The translations under genes and the position numbers were made by a program. The notes under the pieces were generated by a model, which did no database searches, was not told where the DNA came from, and was given only the letters and a program-made list of their open reading frames with translations. This document shows positions 56,605 through 63,791 of a DNA stretch of 64,000 nucleotides, in pieces. Each line of letters starts with the position of its first letter. The stretch's first letter is position 1. This DNA is from Paraburkholderia kirstenboschensis (GTDB taxonomy: Bacteria > Pseudomonadota > Gammaproteobacteria > Burkholderiales > Burkholderiaceae): contig NZ_CAJHCR010000009.1 in NCBI RefSeq assembly GCF_904848585.1, positions 186,001 through 250,000 of the forward strand, read 5' to 3'.

Positions 56605-56635
56605 CCAGTCAGACTGGTAATGTTGGTCTGACCAA
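56605..56635 (-). promoter_or_regulatory. Two adjacent GntR/LldR-type operators
   Basis: TTGGTCTGACCAA (56623-56635) fits the TNGTNNNACNA pattern of the FadR/LldR family. A second 13-base palindrome, CCAGTCAGACTGG (56605-56617), has the GTNNNAC core. Their centres are 18 bases apart. The first touches the lutA -10 element and probable start site, so a bound repressor would block the promoter. Confidence 0.75.
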
Positions 56636-56664
56636 AATATAGGGAAGTCGCCGGAGCGTGTCAA
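56636..56664 (-). promoter_or_regulatory. Sigma-70 promoter of lutABC
   Basis: On the minus strand TTGACA (56664-56659), a 17-base spacer and TATATT (56641-56636) match the consensus almost exactly. Confidence 0.85.
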
Positions 56665-56737
56665 TCGGGAGATCGTCACGCGAAATGCGCGTGCGGCGGC
56701 GAAGCGGCGAAAGCCGCTGGCGGGAAACTGAACTGCT

Positions 56738-56765
56738 TGGACTCGCCAACTAACTGACGAGTCCA
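56738..56765. promoter_or_regulatory. Dyad, candidate enhancer for the peptide-array promoter
   Basis: TGGACTCG (56738-56745) and CGAGTCCA (56758-56765) form perfect 8-base arms separated by 12 bases. The dyad lies about 200 bases upstream of the sigma-54 promoter, in the range of activator sites. It does not resemble the other dyads in the window. Confidence 0.55.
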
Positions 56766-56956
56766 GTCATTCGAATAAATCTCTGAGCGCATCGCCGTTT
56801 TCTCGAAGCAGACAGTCAGCCAAAACGTGTTTGCGATAGCACGACACCTTTTGCTGTCTCGCGCCCCGGAACCGCATGAAAAGCGCTGCGGGAGATTTTA
56901 ATTTTCCCTTTATTTTCATAGGCTTATATCAGCATCGCCAGCCTGCACAGTGCACG

Positions 56957-56974
56957 TTGGCACACCCTATGCAA
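56957..56974 (+). promoter_or_regulatory. Sigma-54 (-24/-12) promoter of the peptide array
   Basis: TTGGCACACCCTATGCAA has the GG (56959-56960) and GC (56971-56972) spaced by exactly 10 bases and matches TGGCAC-N5-TTGC with one base off. Transcription would start near 56984, leaving a leader of about 58 bases before the first gene. Confidence 0.85.
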
Positions 56975-57041
56975 ATACCCCTGTGAGCGCGACGAATAGT
57001 GCTCTTCCATCCAGACTGAAGACCCTTACAGGAGATTTACC

Positions 57042-57275
57042 ATGAGCTCACTGACCATCAAAGACATCGCCCACACCGAAGAACTGTCTGCCAAGGCACT
57101 GTCCGCTGTACGCGGCGGCAGCAACTACAACGCAGGAAACCTCAACCTTGCCTACGGCGGCGGCTTCGCCAGCCCGGGCGTCGTGGTGGCACCGGTCACC
57201 CAGACTGATACGTACACGAAGGTCGAGATTCCCACGATCCAGAATTTCGGCGGCCTGCAGTTTGCCAAAGCGTGA
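57042..57275 (+). CDS. Double-glycine-leader peptide, copy 1
   Basis: The 77-residue product has a 26-residue leader (MSSLTIKDIAHTEELSAKA then LSAVRGG) with the L-x2-V-x-GG pattern of peptides exported and cleaved by C39-peptidase ABC transporters. The predicted 51-residue core starts SNYNAGNLNLAYGGG and ends FGGLQFAKA. It has no Cys and is rich in Gly, Asn, Val and Thr. It differs from copies 3 and 4 only at S2 and T5. AGGAG lies eight bases before the ATG. I know no described family to assign; bacteriocin, signalling peptide or self-assembling secreted peptide are all open. Confidence 0.88.
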   Translation: MSSLTIKDIAHTEELSAKALSAVRGGSNYNAGNLNLAYGGGFASPGVVVAPVTQTDTYTKVEIPTIQNFGGLQFAKA

Positions 57276-57403
57276 GTTAAGCGCCGCGGAGAGTCGCGCT
57301 GATAGCGGATGCCGTTCAATCCCATAGAGGTGCGCTCTCCCCGCTTGCATATCGAACCGTACTCTTTAAACCGAAACACAGAAACAGCTCCAGGAGACCT
57401 ACC

Positions 57404-57637
57404 ATGACCTCGCTGACCATCAAAGACATCGCCCACACCGAAGAACTGTCCGCCAAGGCCCTGTCCGCTGTACGCGGCGGCAGCAACTACAACTTCGGAA
57501 ACCTCAACCTTGCCTATGGCGGCGGCTTCGCCAGCCCGGGCGTCGTAGTGGCGCCGGTCACCCAGACTGATACGTACACGAAGGTCGAGATTCCCACGAT
57601 CCAGAATTTCGGCGGCCTGCAGCTTGCCAAAGCGTGA
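57404..57637 (+). CDS. Double-glycine-leader peptide, copy 2
   Basis: Same layout as copy 1, with leader ending LSAVRGG at residues 20-26. The core differs at residue 31 (Phe for Ala, SNYNFGNLNL) and residue 74 (Leu for Phe). CAGGAGACC precedes the ATG, so each copy can be translated on its own. Confidence 0.88.
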   Translation: MTSLTIKDIAHTEELSAKALSAVRGGSNYNFGNLNLAYGGGFASPGVVVAPVTQTDTYTKVEIPTIQNFGGLQLAKA

Positions 57638-57765
57638 GTTAAGCGCCACGGAGAGTCGCGCTGATAGCGGATGCCGTTCAATCCCATAGAGGTGCGCTCT
57701 CCCCGCTTGCACATCGAACCGTACTCTTTAAACCGAAACACAGAAACAGCTCCAGGAGACCTACC

Positions 57766-57999
57766 ATGACCTCGCTGATCATCAAAGACATCGCCCACAC
57801 CGAAGAACTGTCCGCCAAGGCACTGTCCGCTGTACGCGGCGGCAGCAACTACAACGCAGGAAACCTCAACCTTGCCTATGGCGGCGGCTTCGCCAGCCCG
57901 GGCGTCGTGGTGGCGCCGGTCACCCAGACTGATACGTACACGAAGGTCGAGATTCCCACGATCCAGAATTTCGGCGGCCTGCAGTTTGCCAAAGCGTGA
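57766..57999 (+). CDS. Double-glycine-leader peptide, copy 3
   Basis: The protein is identical to copy 4 and has Ile at residue 5 (MTSLIIKDIAHTEE). The core begins SNYNAGNLNL. The nucleotide differences from copy 4 are a few synonymous changes, which indicates a very recent duplication with protein sequence retained. Confidence 0.88.
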   Translation: MTSLIIKDIAHTEELSAKALSAVRGGSNYNAGNLNLAYGGGFASPGVVVAPVTQTDTYTKVEIPTIQNFGGLQFAKA

Positions 58000-58127
58000 G
58001 TTAAGCGCCGCGGAGAGTCGCGCTGATAGCGGATGCCGTTCAATCCCATAGAGGTGCGCTCTCCCCGCTTGCACATCGAACCGTACTCTTTAAACCGAAA
58101 CACAGAAACAGCTCCAGGAGACCTACC

Positions 58128-58361
58128 ATGACCTCGCTGATCATCAAAGACATCGCCCACACCGAAGAACTGTCTGCCAAGGCGCTCTCCGCTGTACGCG
58201 GCGGCAGCAACTACAACGCAGGAAACCTCAACCTTGCCTATGGTGGCGGCTTCGCCAGCCCGGGCGTCGTGGTGGCGCCGGTCACCCAGACTGATACGTA
58301 CACGAAGGTCGAGATTCCCACGATCCAGAATTTTGGCGGCCTGCAGTTTGCCAAAGCGTGA
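58128..58361 (+). CDS. Double-glycine-leader peptide, copy 4
   Basis: Protein identical to copy 3. Silent differences (for example TCTGCC and GCGCTC in the leader codons, GGT for GGC, TTT for TTC) show the two genes are separate copies and not an assembly echo. Confidence 0.88.
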   Translation: MTSLIIKDIAHTEELSAKALSAVRGGSNYNAGNLNLAYGGGFASPGVVVAPVTQTDTYTKVEIPTIQNFGGLQFAKA

Positions 58362-58489
58362 GTTAAGCGCCGCGGAGAGTCGCGCTCACAGCGGATGCCG
58401 TTCAATCCCATAGAGGTGCGCTCTCCCCGCTTGCACATCGAACCGTACTCTTTAAACCGAAACAGAGAAACAGCCCCAGGAGACCTACC

Positions 58490-58723
58490 ATGACCTCGCT
58501 GACCATCAAAGACATCGCCCACACCGAAGAACTGTCCGCCAAGGCACTGTCCGCTGTCCGCGGCGGCAGCAACTTCAACTTCGGAAACGTCAATGCCGCT
58601 TACGGCGGCGGCTTTGCCAGCCCCAGTATCGTGGTCGCACCGGTCACCCAGATTGGCACGTACACGAAAGTCGACATTCCCACGATCCAGAATTTCGGCG
58701 GCCTGCAATTTGTCAAGGCATGA
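58490..58723 (+). CDS. Double-glycine-leader peptide, copy 5 (diverged core)
   Basis: The leader (1-26) is the same as in copy 2, but the core has ten changes: Y29F, A31F, L34V, L36A, G46S, V47I, T55I, D56G, E62D and A75V relative to copy 3. A constant leader and changing core is the usual pattern of secreted peptide families. It is the last copy and is followed by a different sequence and the terminator at 58937. Confidence 0.88.
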   Translation: MTSLTIKDIAHTEELSAKALSAVRGGSNFNFGNVNAAYGGGFASPSIVVAPVTQIGTYTKVDIPTIQNFGGLQFVKA

Positions 58724-58936
58724 GTCCAGGGCTCGAGCGTCGCAAGCCCGGATCGCATCACGCGTGCTGCCGCAGGATCACGGCGAGAGCTTCGTCGAGA
58801 GGACAGCGGGCACTATATCTGATGACAGTTTTCATAACAGGGGAGCGCAGTGGGCAGGCCAAGCGGTTGGTCGAGTCAACGTAGTTCGTTCTCCTTCCGA
58901 ACCCTCCGGACTTGTCACCGAGGTTTGGATCTAAAG
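58724..58936. other. 3' region of the peptide array transcript
   Basis: No gene is seen between the last peptide stop and the terminator. The 213 bases would form a long 3' untranslated end if transcription runs from 56984. Confidence 0.5.
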
Positions 58937-58970
58937 GCCCGCCGGTCACTCCACCCGGCGGGCTTTTTTT
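58937..58970 (+). terminator. Intrinsic terminator of the peptide array
   Basis: GCCCGCCGG (58937-58945) and CCGGCGGGC (58955-58963) form a perfect 9-base-pair stem followed by seven T. It is strong and on the plus strand, so it closes the array transcript. Confidence 0.92.
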
Positions 58971-59150
58971 CACGCGCTCTCATGTTTTATATATCGACGG
59001 CCGCTGCACAGACCGTCACGGTGCTGAACGTCGTGCATGCGCGGCGGAATCGCAATACGTTGCTCATTGCGCTTTTGAATACCATTGGGACGACGGTAAC
59101 CCGCTGTGATCCGATAGCGATAAAGGTGAAGTGAAAACCGCGAGCAACGC

Positions 59151-59879
59151 CTAAAGCTTCGTAGCGTCTTCCTGATAGATCTCGCGCACGAAGGCGAGAT
59201 GACGTTCGGCCGCCTTGCGTGCCTTTTGCGCGTCGCGTGCGACGACGGCGTCGTAGATGGCCTGATGCTGGCTCATCAACTGCTTTTCCATCGCTTCGTC
59301 GTAATCGATCAGCCGATGGTATTGACGCATGCCTTCGCGAATCAGCGTGTGGATGCCATGCATGACATGGGCGAGCGCGATGTTATGCGTGGAGTCCGCA
59401 ATCGCCAGGTGAAAAGCGGCATCCAGCTCGGCTAAGTTGACGCGATCTTGCGACTGCGAGGCCGCCTTCAATGCATCGAACGCGGTCTTGATCTTGCGAA
59501 GATCGGCGGCGGTTGCGCGCTCCGCGGCATATACGGTCGAAATCGATTCGAGCCCTTGTCGTAACTCGAGAATGTCGGCACTGGTACGCGGATTCTGTAA
59601 AAGCAGTTCGGCGAGCGGCTTCGAAATGATCGGCGCCGTGAGATCGACCACCGTGAAGCCGCCCCGCCCCGACGTGGCGATATATCCATCCGACTCCAGC
59701 CTGATCAGCGCTTCGCGCAACGAAGGCCGCGACACCGCCAGCTGCGTCGCCAGGTCGCGCTCAGCGGGCAGCCGGTCGCCCGGCATCAGCGCGCCGTCGG
59801 AGATCAATTGCTTGATCTGGTCGGCGACGACGTCGGAGAGCCGTTTGCGCGTGAAAGACTGGATCGGGCGAAAGTGCAT
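59151..59879 (-). CDS. GntR-family regulator, FadR subfamily (LldR/LutR-like)
   Basis: The 242-residue protein has an N-terminal GntR winged HTH (LSDVVADQIKQLISDGALMPGDRLPAERDLATQLAVSRPSLREALIRLESDGY) and a C-terminal FCD domain with metal/ligand His residues (DAAFHLAIADSTHN, HQAIYDAVVARD). The FadR/LldR subfamily binds TNGTNNNACNA sites such as those before lutA. It is the best candidate repressor of lutABC, although the peptide array now lies between them. Confidence 0.88.
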   Translation of the reverse strand: MHFRPIQSFTRKRLSDVVADQIKQLISDGALMPGDRLPAERDLATQLAVSRPSLREALIRLESDGYIATSGRGGFTVVDLTAPIISKPLAELLLQNPRTSADILELRQGLESISTVYAAERATAADLRKIKTAFDALKAASQSQDRVNLAELDAAFHLAIADSTHNIALAHVMHGIHTLIREGMRQYHRLIDYDEAMEKQLMSQHQAIYDAVVARDAQKARKAAERHLAFVREIYQEDATKL

Positions 59880-60023
59880 AGGCTGCGGCTGGCAAAGCCG
59901 GTTATTCAGGATGGTTCGTTAGCCGCAGTGAGCGACGCGAGACAGGCAACTGAGAGGCAAATGAGAGACGAATGAATTATACCGTTGGGCGCCCTGCACG
60001 AATTTCGCCGCGAGCGCGCGCAT

Positions 60024-61211
60024 TCACGAGTTCGATTGCAACCGCAACGCCGCGACGAACGCCGCAATCCGCTCGCACGCATCGGCAAGCCGCGCTTCAT
60101 CGACGACAAAACCCAGCCGCACGAAACCGTTCGCGGTCTCGCCAAAAGCGCTCGCGTCGAGCACCGACACACCTTGCGCGCGAAACAGCTGCCATGTGAA
60201 ATCGACGGTATCGAGGCCCGTACCGCTCACGTCGACCATCATGAACATGCCGGCTTCGGGCAGCAGGCAGCGCAACCGCGGGACACGGCTCAAACGCTCG
60301 AACACGACGTCGCGACGGCGCCTATAAATATCACGCATCTGCGCGACGATTCGCGACTTCTCGTGCAACGCCGTCAATGCAGCCTGCTGGATGAAGCCCG
60401 GCAGGCCATACAGCATGGCAAGCGCGAGCCGCCCCATGTGTTCGATCAGCTGCGTGGGTCCGATCGCCCAGCCTACGCGCCAACCCGCCATTGCATGCGA
60501 TTTTGACAGGCTGCCGAGCGTGACCGTGCGCTCCGCCATGCCGGGCAGCGACATGATGCTCACATGTTCGCGCTCGAACGTGAGATCTGCGTAGACCTCG
60601 TCGGACAGCACCCACAGGTTGTGCACGCATGCGAGCCGCGCAATCCGTTCGAGGTCCGCGCGCGGCATCACGACACCGGTGGGATTGCAGGGCGTGGCAA
60701 AGAAAATCGCCTTGGTGCGCGGCGTAACCGCTCGTTCGAGCGCATCGCAATTCAGGTGAAATGCACGCGCGGGGTCGACCGGCACCGGCACGAGCGTCGC
60801 ACCCGCGGCGCGCACGCAAGCTTCGTAGGTGAGGTACATCGGCTCGGGAACGATAACCTCGTCGCCTGCTTCGAGCAGACAAAGCGACGTAGCAAACACG
60901 CCGTTTTGCGCGCCCGCCGTAAGGATCACATTCGCCGCGCCGACCGTGCAACCGGTCATGCGAGCCTGTTCCCCGGCAATCGCCGCACGTAGAGGATCGC
61001 GCCCGGACACCGCGCTGTAATGCGTATCGCCGCCGCGCAACGCCTCGATGGCGCGCTCGACAATCGGCGCGGGCGTAGCAAAGTCAGGGTCCCCCACGCT
61101 CAGCACGATGACGTCATCGCCATTCGCCGCCGCCTGCTGCGCAACGCGATGAATCTCCCACGCCGACGTGCGTCTGCCTTGCAAACCCTCGACCCGACTC
61201 GAATACTTCAT
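60024..61211 (-). CDS. Class I/II pyridoxal-phosphate aminotransferase
   Basis: The 395-residue enzyme has VLSVGDPDFATPAPI, the PLP region TAGAQNGVFATSLCL, the CNPTGVVMPR loop and the lysine motif GSLSKSHAMAGWRVGW. The C-terminal FVRLGFVVDEARLADACERI holds the carboxylate-binding Arg. It resembles arginine:pyruvate and aspartate-type aminotransferases; the substrate is not fixed. ATG 61211 matches the family start. Confidence 0.87.
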   Translation of the reverse strand: MKYSSRVEGLQGRRTSAWEIHRVAQQAAANGDDVIVLSVGDPDFATPAPIVERAIEALRGGDTHYSAVSGRDPLRAAIAGEQARMTGCTVGAANVILTAGAQNGVFATSLCLLEAGDEVIVPEPMYLTYEACVRAAGATLVPVPVDPARAFHLNCDALERAVTPRTKAIFFATPCNPTGVVMPRADLERIARLACVHNLWVLSDEVYADLTFEREHVSIMSLPGMAERTVTLGSLSKSHAMAGWRVGWAIGPTQLIEHMGRLALAMLYGLPGFIQQAALTALHEKSRIVAQMRDIYRRRRDVVFERLSRVPRLRCLLPEAGMFMMVDVSGTGLDTVDFTWQLFRAQGVSVLDASAFGETANGFVRLGFVVDEARLADACERIAAFVAALRLQSNS

Positions 61212-61361
61212 CACGCTCACCCGTTTCTGATTTGACCCGCCAATGTAATGGGGTGTGCGCAAAACGTCCAGATACGAAAAAGCGCCACCCGGGCAGACAG
61301 CCTCGCGTGACGCTTCGCATTCAAGCCCCGTTTGCAGGGGCTCGGCAAACTTAAACCTGGC

Positions 61362-62843
61362 TTAAACCTGGCGACGCAATTCCGCCGGCGGCACCTTCAT
61401 CAGATGCCGATACTTGGCGACCGTGCGGCGCGCGACGAGCACGCCCTGATCCGCCAGCATCTTTGCAAGCGTCACATCGGAGAGCGGGTCGCGGGTGTTT
61501 TCCGCAGCAATCATTTCTTTCAACAGCGCCCGCACGGCCGCGGCGGAACAGGTGCCGCCGCTTTCGGTGCCGAGCTCGCGCGGGAAGAAATGCTTGAATT
61601 CGAAAATGCCGCGTGGCGTAGCCATATACTTGTTGCCGGTCGCGCGCGAGATGGTCGATTCGTGCAGGCCGAGTTCGTCGGCGACATCGCGCAACACCAT
61701 CGGCTTGAGCGCGATTTCACCGTACTGGAAAAACGCCTTCTGATGCGCGACGATGCATTCGGCGACGCGTTGAATCGTGTCGAAGCGCTGCTGCGCATTC
61801 CTGATCAACCAGCGCGCTTCCTGAAGCTGCTGGGCGAGCGGCGAACGGCTTGCCCCCGCCGATTGTGCGAACAGCTCGGCATACATGCGGTGAATCCGCG
61901 CGCGTGGCTGCACTGCAGGATTGATCGTCACCACCCACTTGTTGCGCACCTGACGCACGATCACATCGGGCACGACATAGTTGTCCTCGGTACGGCCGTA
62001 GCAGTTGCCGGGCTTCGGATCGAGCTTACGCACGAGTGCGCAGGCCACACGCAGTTCTTCCGCACTACAGCCAATCTGCTTTTGCAGTTCTGCCTGCTCG
62101 CGACGCGCGAGCCGCTCAAGGTGATGCTCGACGATCTGCCGCGCGACATCGCGTCCGGGCGTGTCCGCGGGCAACGCATTGACCTGCAGCAGCAGACACT
62201 CGGACAGCGAACGCGCGCCGAGGCCGGGCCGGTCGAGCGACTGCACGAGGCGCAGCGCGACCAGCAGTTCTTCTTCCGTCAATTCGGGTTCGAGCTCGAC
62301 GCTGTCCGCGAGATCCGCCAGGTCCTGGCGCAGATAACCGTCGTCGTCGAGTGCCTCGATAATGAAACGCGCGACCGCGCGATCGCGGTCGTCCAGACGA
62401 TAGAGACGCAGTGCGTCGTGCAGTTGCTCGCGCAAGGTGGGTTGCGAACGCGCCCATTCGGCGGGATCGCTGCCGTCGGAGTCGCCGTTCTGGCGGGCCG
62501 AACTGCGGCTGCTGTAGTCGCCCGAAAAGTCGCCGGGCATATCGTCGGGGCCGCCACTGTCGAGGGTCTCGCTGGTAACCGCTTCAGCCGGCATCGAGTC
62601 GGGCTCGGCTGCCGCGACTGCGTCGGTTGCCGGCAACGCGCCCTGCTCTTCGCCGGACGTGGCTGTTGCGAGCGCAACGTCCTCCGTATCCGACGAGTCG
62701 TATTCGAGGAACGGATTGGTATCGAGCGCAGTTCTCAATTCCTGCTGGAACTCCAGAGACGATAGCTGCAACAGACGCACCGACTGCTGCAGACGCGGCG
62801 TAAGTGCAAGAGACTGCCTTGTGCGAAGTTCAATTGAAGGCAT
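61362..62843 (-). CDS. rpoN: RNA polymerase sigma-54 factor RpoN, stand-alone copy
   Basis: The 493-residue sigma-54 has region I (LRTRQSLALTPRLQQSVRLLQLSSLEFQQEL), an acidic region II, the core-binding region (about 140-300), the HTH and the RpoN box ARRTVAKYR at 471-479 that reads the -24 element. A His follows the box where many RpoN have Glu. It is not flanked by lptB, hpf or ptsN, the usual neighbours of the housekeeping copy, so it is probably a second rpoN. A dyad lies 23-45 bases upstream of the start. Confidence 0.95.
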   Translation of the reverse strand: MPSIELRTRQSLALTPRLQQSVRLLQLSSLEFQQELRTALDTNPFLEYDSSDTEDVALATATSGEEQGALPATDAVAAAEPDSMPAEAVTSETLDSGGPDDMPGDFSGDYSSRSSARQNGDSDGSDPAEWARSQPTLREQLHDALRLYRLDDRDRAVARFIIEALDDDGYLRQDLADLADSVELEPELTEEELLVALRLVQSLDRPGLGARSLSECLLLQVNALPADTPGRDVARQIVEHHLERLARREQAELQKQIGCSAEELRVACALVRKLDPKPGNCYGRTEDNYVVPDVIVRQVRNKWVVTINPAVQPRARIHRMYAELFAQSAGASRSPLAQQLQEARWLIRNAQQRFDTIQRVAECIVAHQKAFFQYGEIALKPMVLRDVADELGLHESTISRATGNKYMATPRGIFEFKHFFPRELGTESGGTCSAAAVRALLKEMIAAENTRDPLSDVTLAKMLADQGVLVARRTVAKYRHLMKVPPAELRRQV

Positions 62844-62865
62844 CGTGTTGAGGTCCGGTTGAAAG

Positions 62866-62888
62866 CTGAGGTAAAGGAGTGACCTCAG
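62866..62888 (-). promoter_or_regulatory. Dyad just upstream of rpoN
   Basis: CTGAGGT (62866-62872) and ACCTCAG (62882-62888) are perfect arms with a nine-base spacer. A repressor site or 5' leader hairpin are both possible. Confidence 0.45.
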
Positions 62889-62990
62889 TAGAGCAACACG
62901 CGTACCAGCTTTTGCAACGCACTGTTTTCTTTAGCCTTTATTTTTTCAGGCCCGCGAATTGCGGCGTCGCGCGGCGCCTTTTTTACAAGC

Positions 62991-63010
62991 GACCCGGCAA
63001 ATTCCGGGTC
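62991..63010. promoter_or_regulatory. Dyad upstream of the BON-gene sigma-54 promoter
   Basis: GACCCGG (62991-62997) and CCGGGTC (63004-63010) lie about 115 bases before the -24 element, a fitting enhancer distance. A hairpin of another function is possible. Confidence 0.4.
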
Positions 63011-63124
63011 CGCTTCACAGCAGTCGACGTGTACGCAAATGTCGCGCGTCTTCACTATTCATCTGCGGAAAAGCGCCCGCCGGCGCGGGCTTTGCCCCTT
63101 TCATGCTCTGCGAAAGGAATGGGC

Positions 63125-63140
63125 AGGCACACACTTTGCG
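63125..63140 (+). promoter_or_regulatory. Sigma-54 (-24/-12) promoter of the BON-domain gene
   Basis: AGGCACACACTTTGCG has GG (63126-63127) and GC (63138-63139) with the required 10-base gap and a full GCAC...TTTGC match. The leader to the start codon would be about 187 bases. Confidence 0.75.
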
Positions 63141-63337
63141 GTGAGCAGGATGTGGACGGACGGCTCTCTTCGCATCCAGCGCGAACGCGCAATGACTGTG
63201 AAGACCCGCCCGGTGTCGATAACGGGCCCTGACGGAACCGTAGCGGCAACGACCCCACGCGAGTCATCGGCGGCTTCGGCCGCGATCGACCGCAGGCAAC
63301 AAGACCGCAATTTCATCAACACCCGAAGGAGAAAACC

Positions 63338-63676
63338 ATGAAGACCATCCAATTCCTGAAGACTGCCGGCAGCATCGCGTGCGTTGCGTTCGCACTGAAC
63401 GCCACCGCGCAAACGAGCGCCTCGGCTCCGTCGGCTTCGTCTGAAACCATCGGCCAGCACGTCGACGACGGCACGATCACCACGAAGGTCAAGGCCGAAT
63501 TGCTCGGCGCGAAAAACGTGAAGTCCACGCATATCCATGTGAAGACCCGCAAGGGCGTCGTGTGGCTCACGGGCACGGTACCTTCGGCCGAGGACAAGAC
63601 GGCCGCCCAGGACGTCGTGGAAGGCGTGAAGGGCGTGAGCAGCGTGAAGAACCGCCTGAAGATCGCCGCCGAATAA
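63338..63676 (+). CDS. BON-domain periplasmic protein (OsmY-like)
   Basis: The 112-residue protein has a signal peptide (MKTIQFLKTAGSIACVAFALNATAQ) and one BON domain (DDGTITTKVKAELLGAKNVKSTHIHVKTR...GVVWLTGTVPSAEDK...VEGVKGVSSVKNRLKI). BON domains bind membranes and are found in OsmY, an osmotic-stress periplasmic protein. The ATG at 63338 has AGGAG upstream. The nearby sigma-54 promoter suggests stress or nitrogen-type control. Confidence 0.9.
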   Translation: MKTIQFLKTAGSIACVAFALNATAQTSASAPSASSETIGQHVDDGTITTKVKAELLGAKNVKSTHIHVKTRKGVVWLTGTVPSAEDKTAAQDVVEGVKGVSSVKNRLKIAAE

Positions 63677-63720
63677 GTTCGTCGGGCCCGGCGTTCTGCG
63701 CCGGGCGCAGCACCGCGTGA

Positions 63721-63756
63721 AAAAAGGCCGTCCGCATGTGTGCGGACGGCCTTTCT
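63721..63756. terminator. Bidirectional intrinsic terminator
   Basis: AAAGGCCGTCCGCA (63723-63736) pairs with TGCGGACGGCCTTT (63741-63754) around a TGTG loop, with A and T tracts on both sides. It serves the BON gene and the converging DUF2383 gene. Confidence 0.92.
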
Positions 63757-63791
63757 GCAATTGGAGGCCGGCCTGACGGCCGGCTATCCGA

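Larger units (their letters stand above)
57042..58723 (+). repeat. Tandem array of five peptide genes, 362-bp period
   Basis: Five units start at 57042, 57404, 57766, 58128 and 58490, exactly 362 bases apart. Each has a 234-base gene; the first four are followed by 128-base spacers that are almost identical. Each spacer holds a GGAGAG...CTCTCC hairpin (57288-57340, repeated every 362 bases) and a ribosome-binding site CAGGAGACCTACC before the next ATG. The first copy differs upstream of its ribosome-binding site, where the promoter region begins. The layout points to recent unequal duplication or gene conversion. Confidence 0.97.

Noticed and set aside
57152..58074. Repeated 186-residue minus-strand frames across the peptide array
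   Set aside because: They read through genes and spacers in antisense, have no ribosome-binding site and recur only because the DNA is repeated.
57042..58723. Array as a CRISPR locus
   Set aside because: The unit is 362 bp with near-identical spacers and coding sequence; no short repeats, unique spacers or cas genes.
57042..58723. Array as lanthipeptide, thiopeptide or disulfide bacteriocin precursors
   Set aside because: The core contains no Cys in any copy and no modifying-enzyme genes are adjacent.
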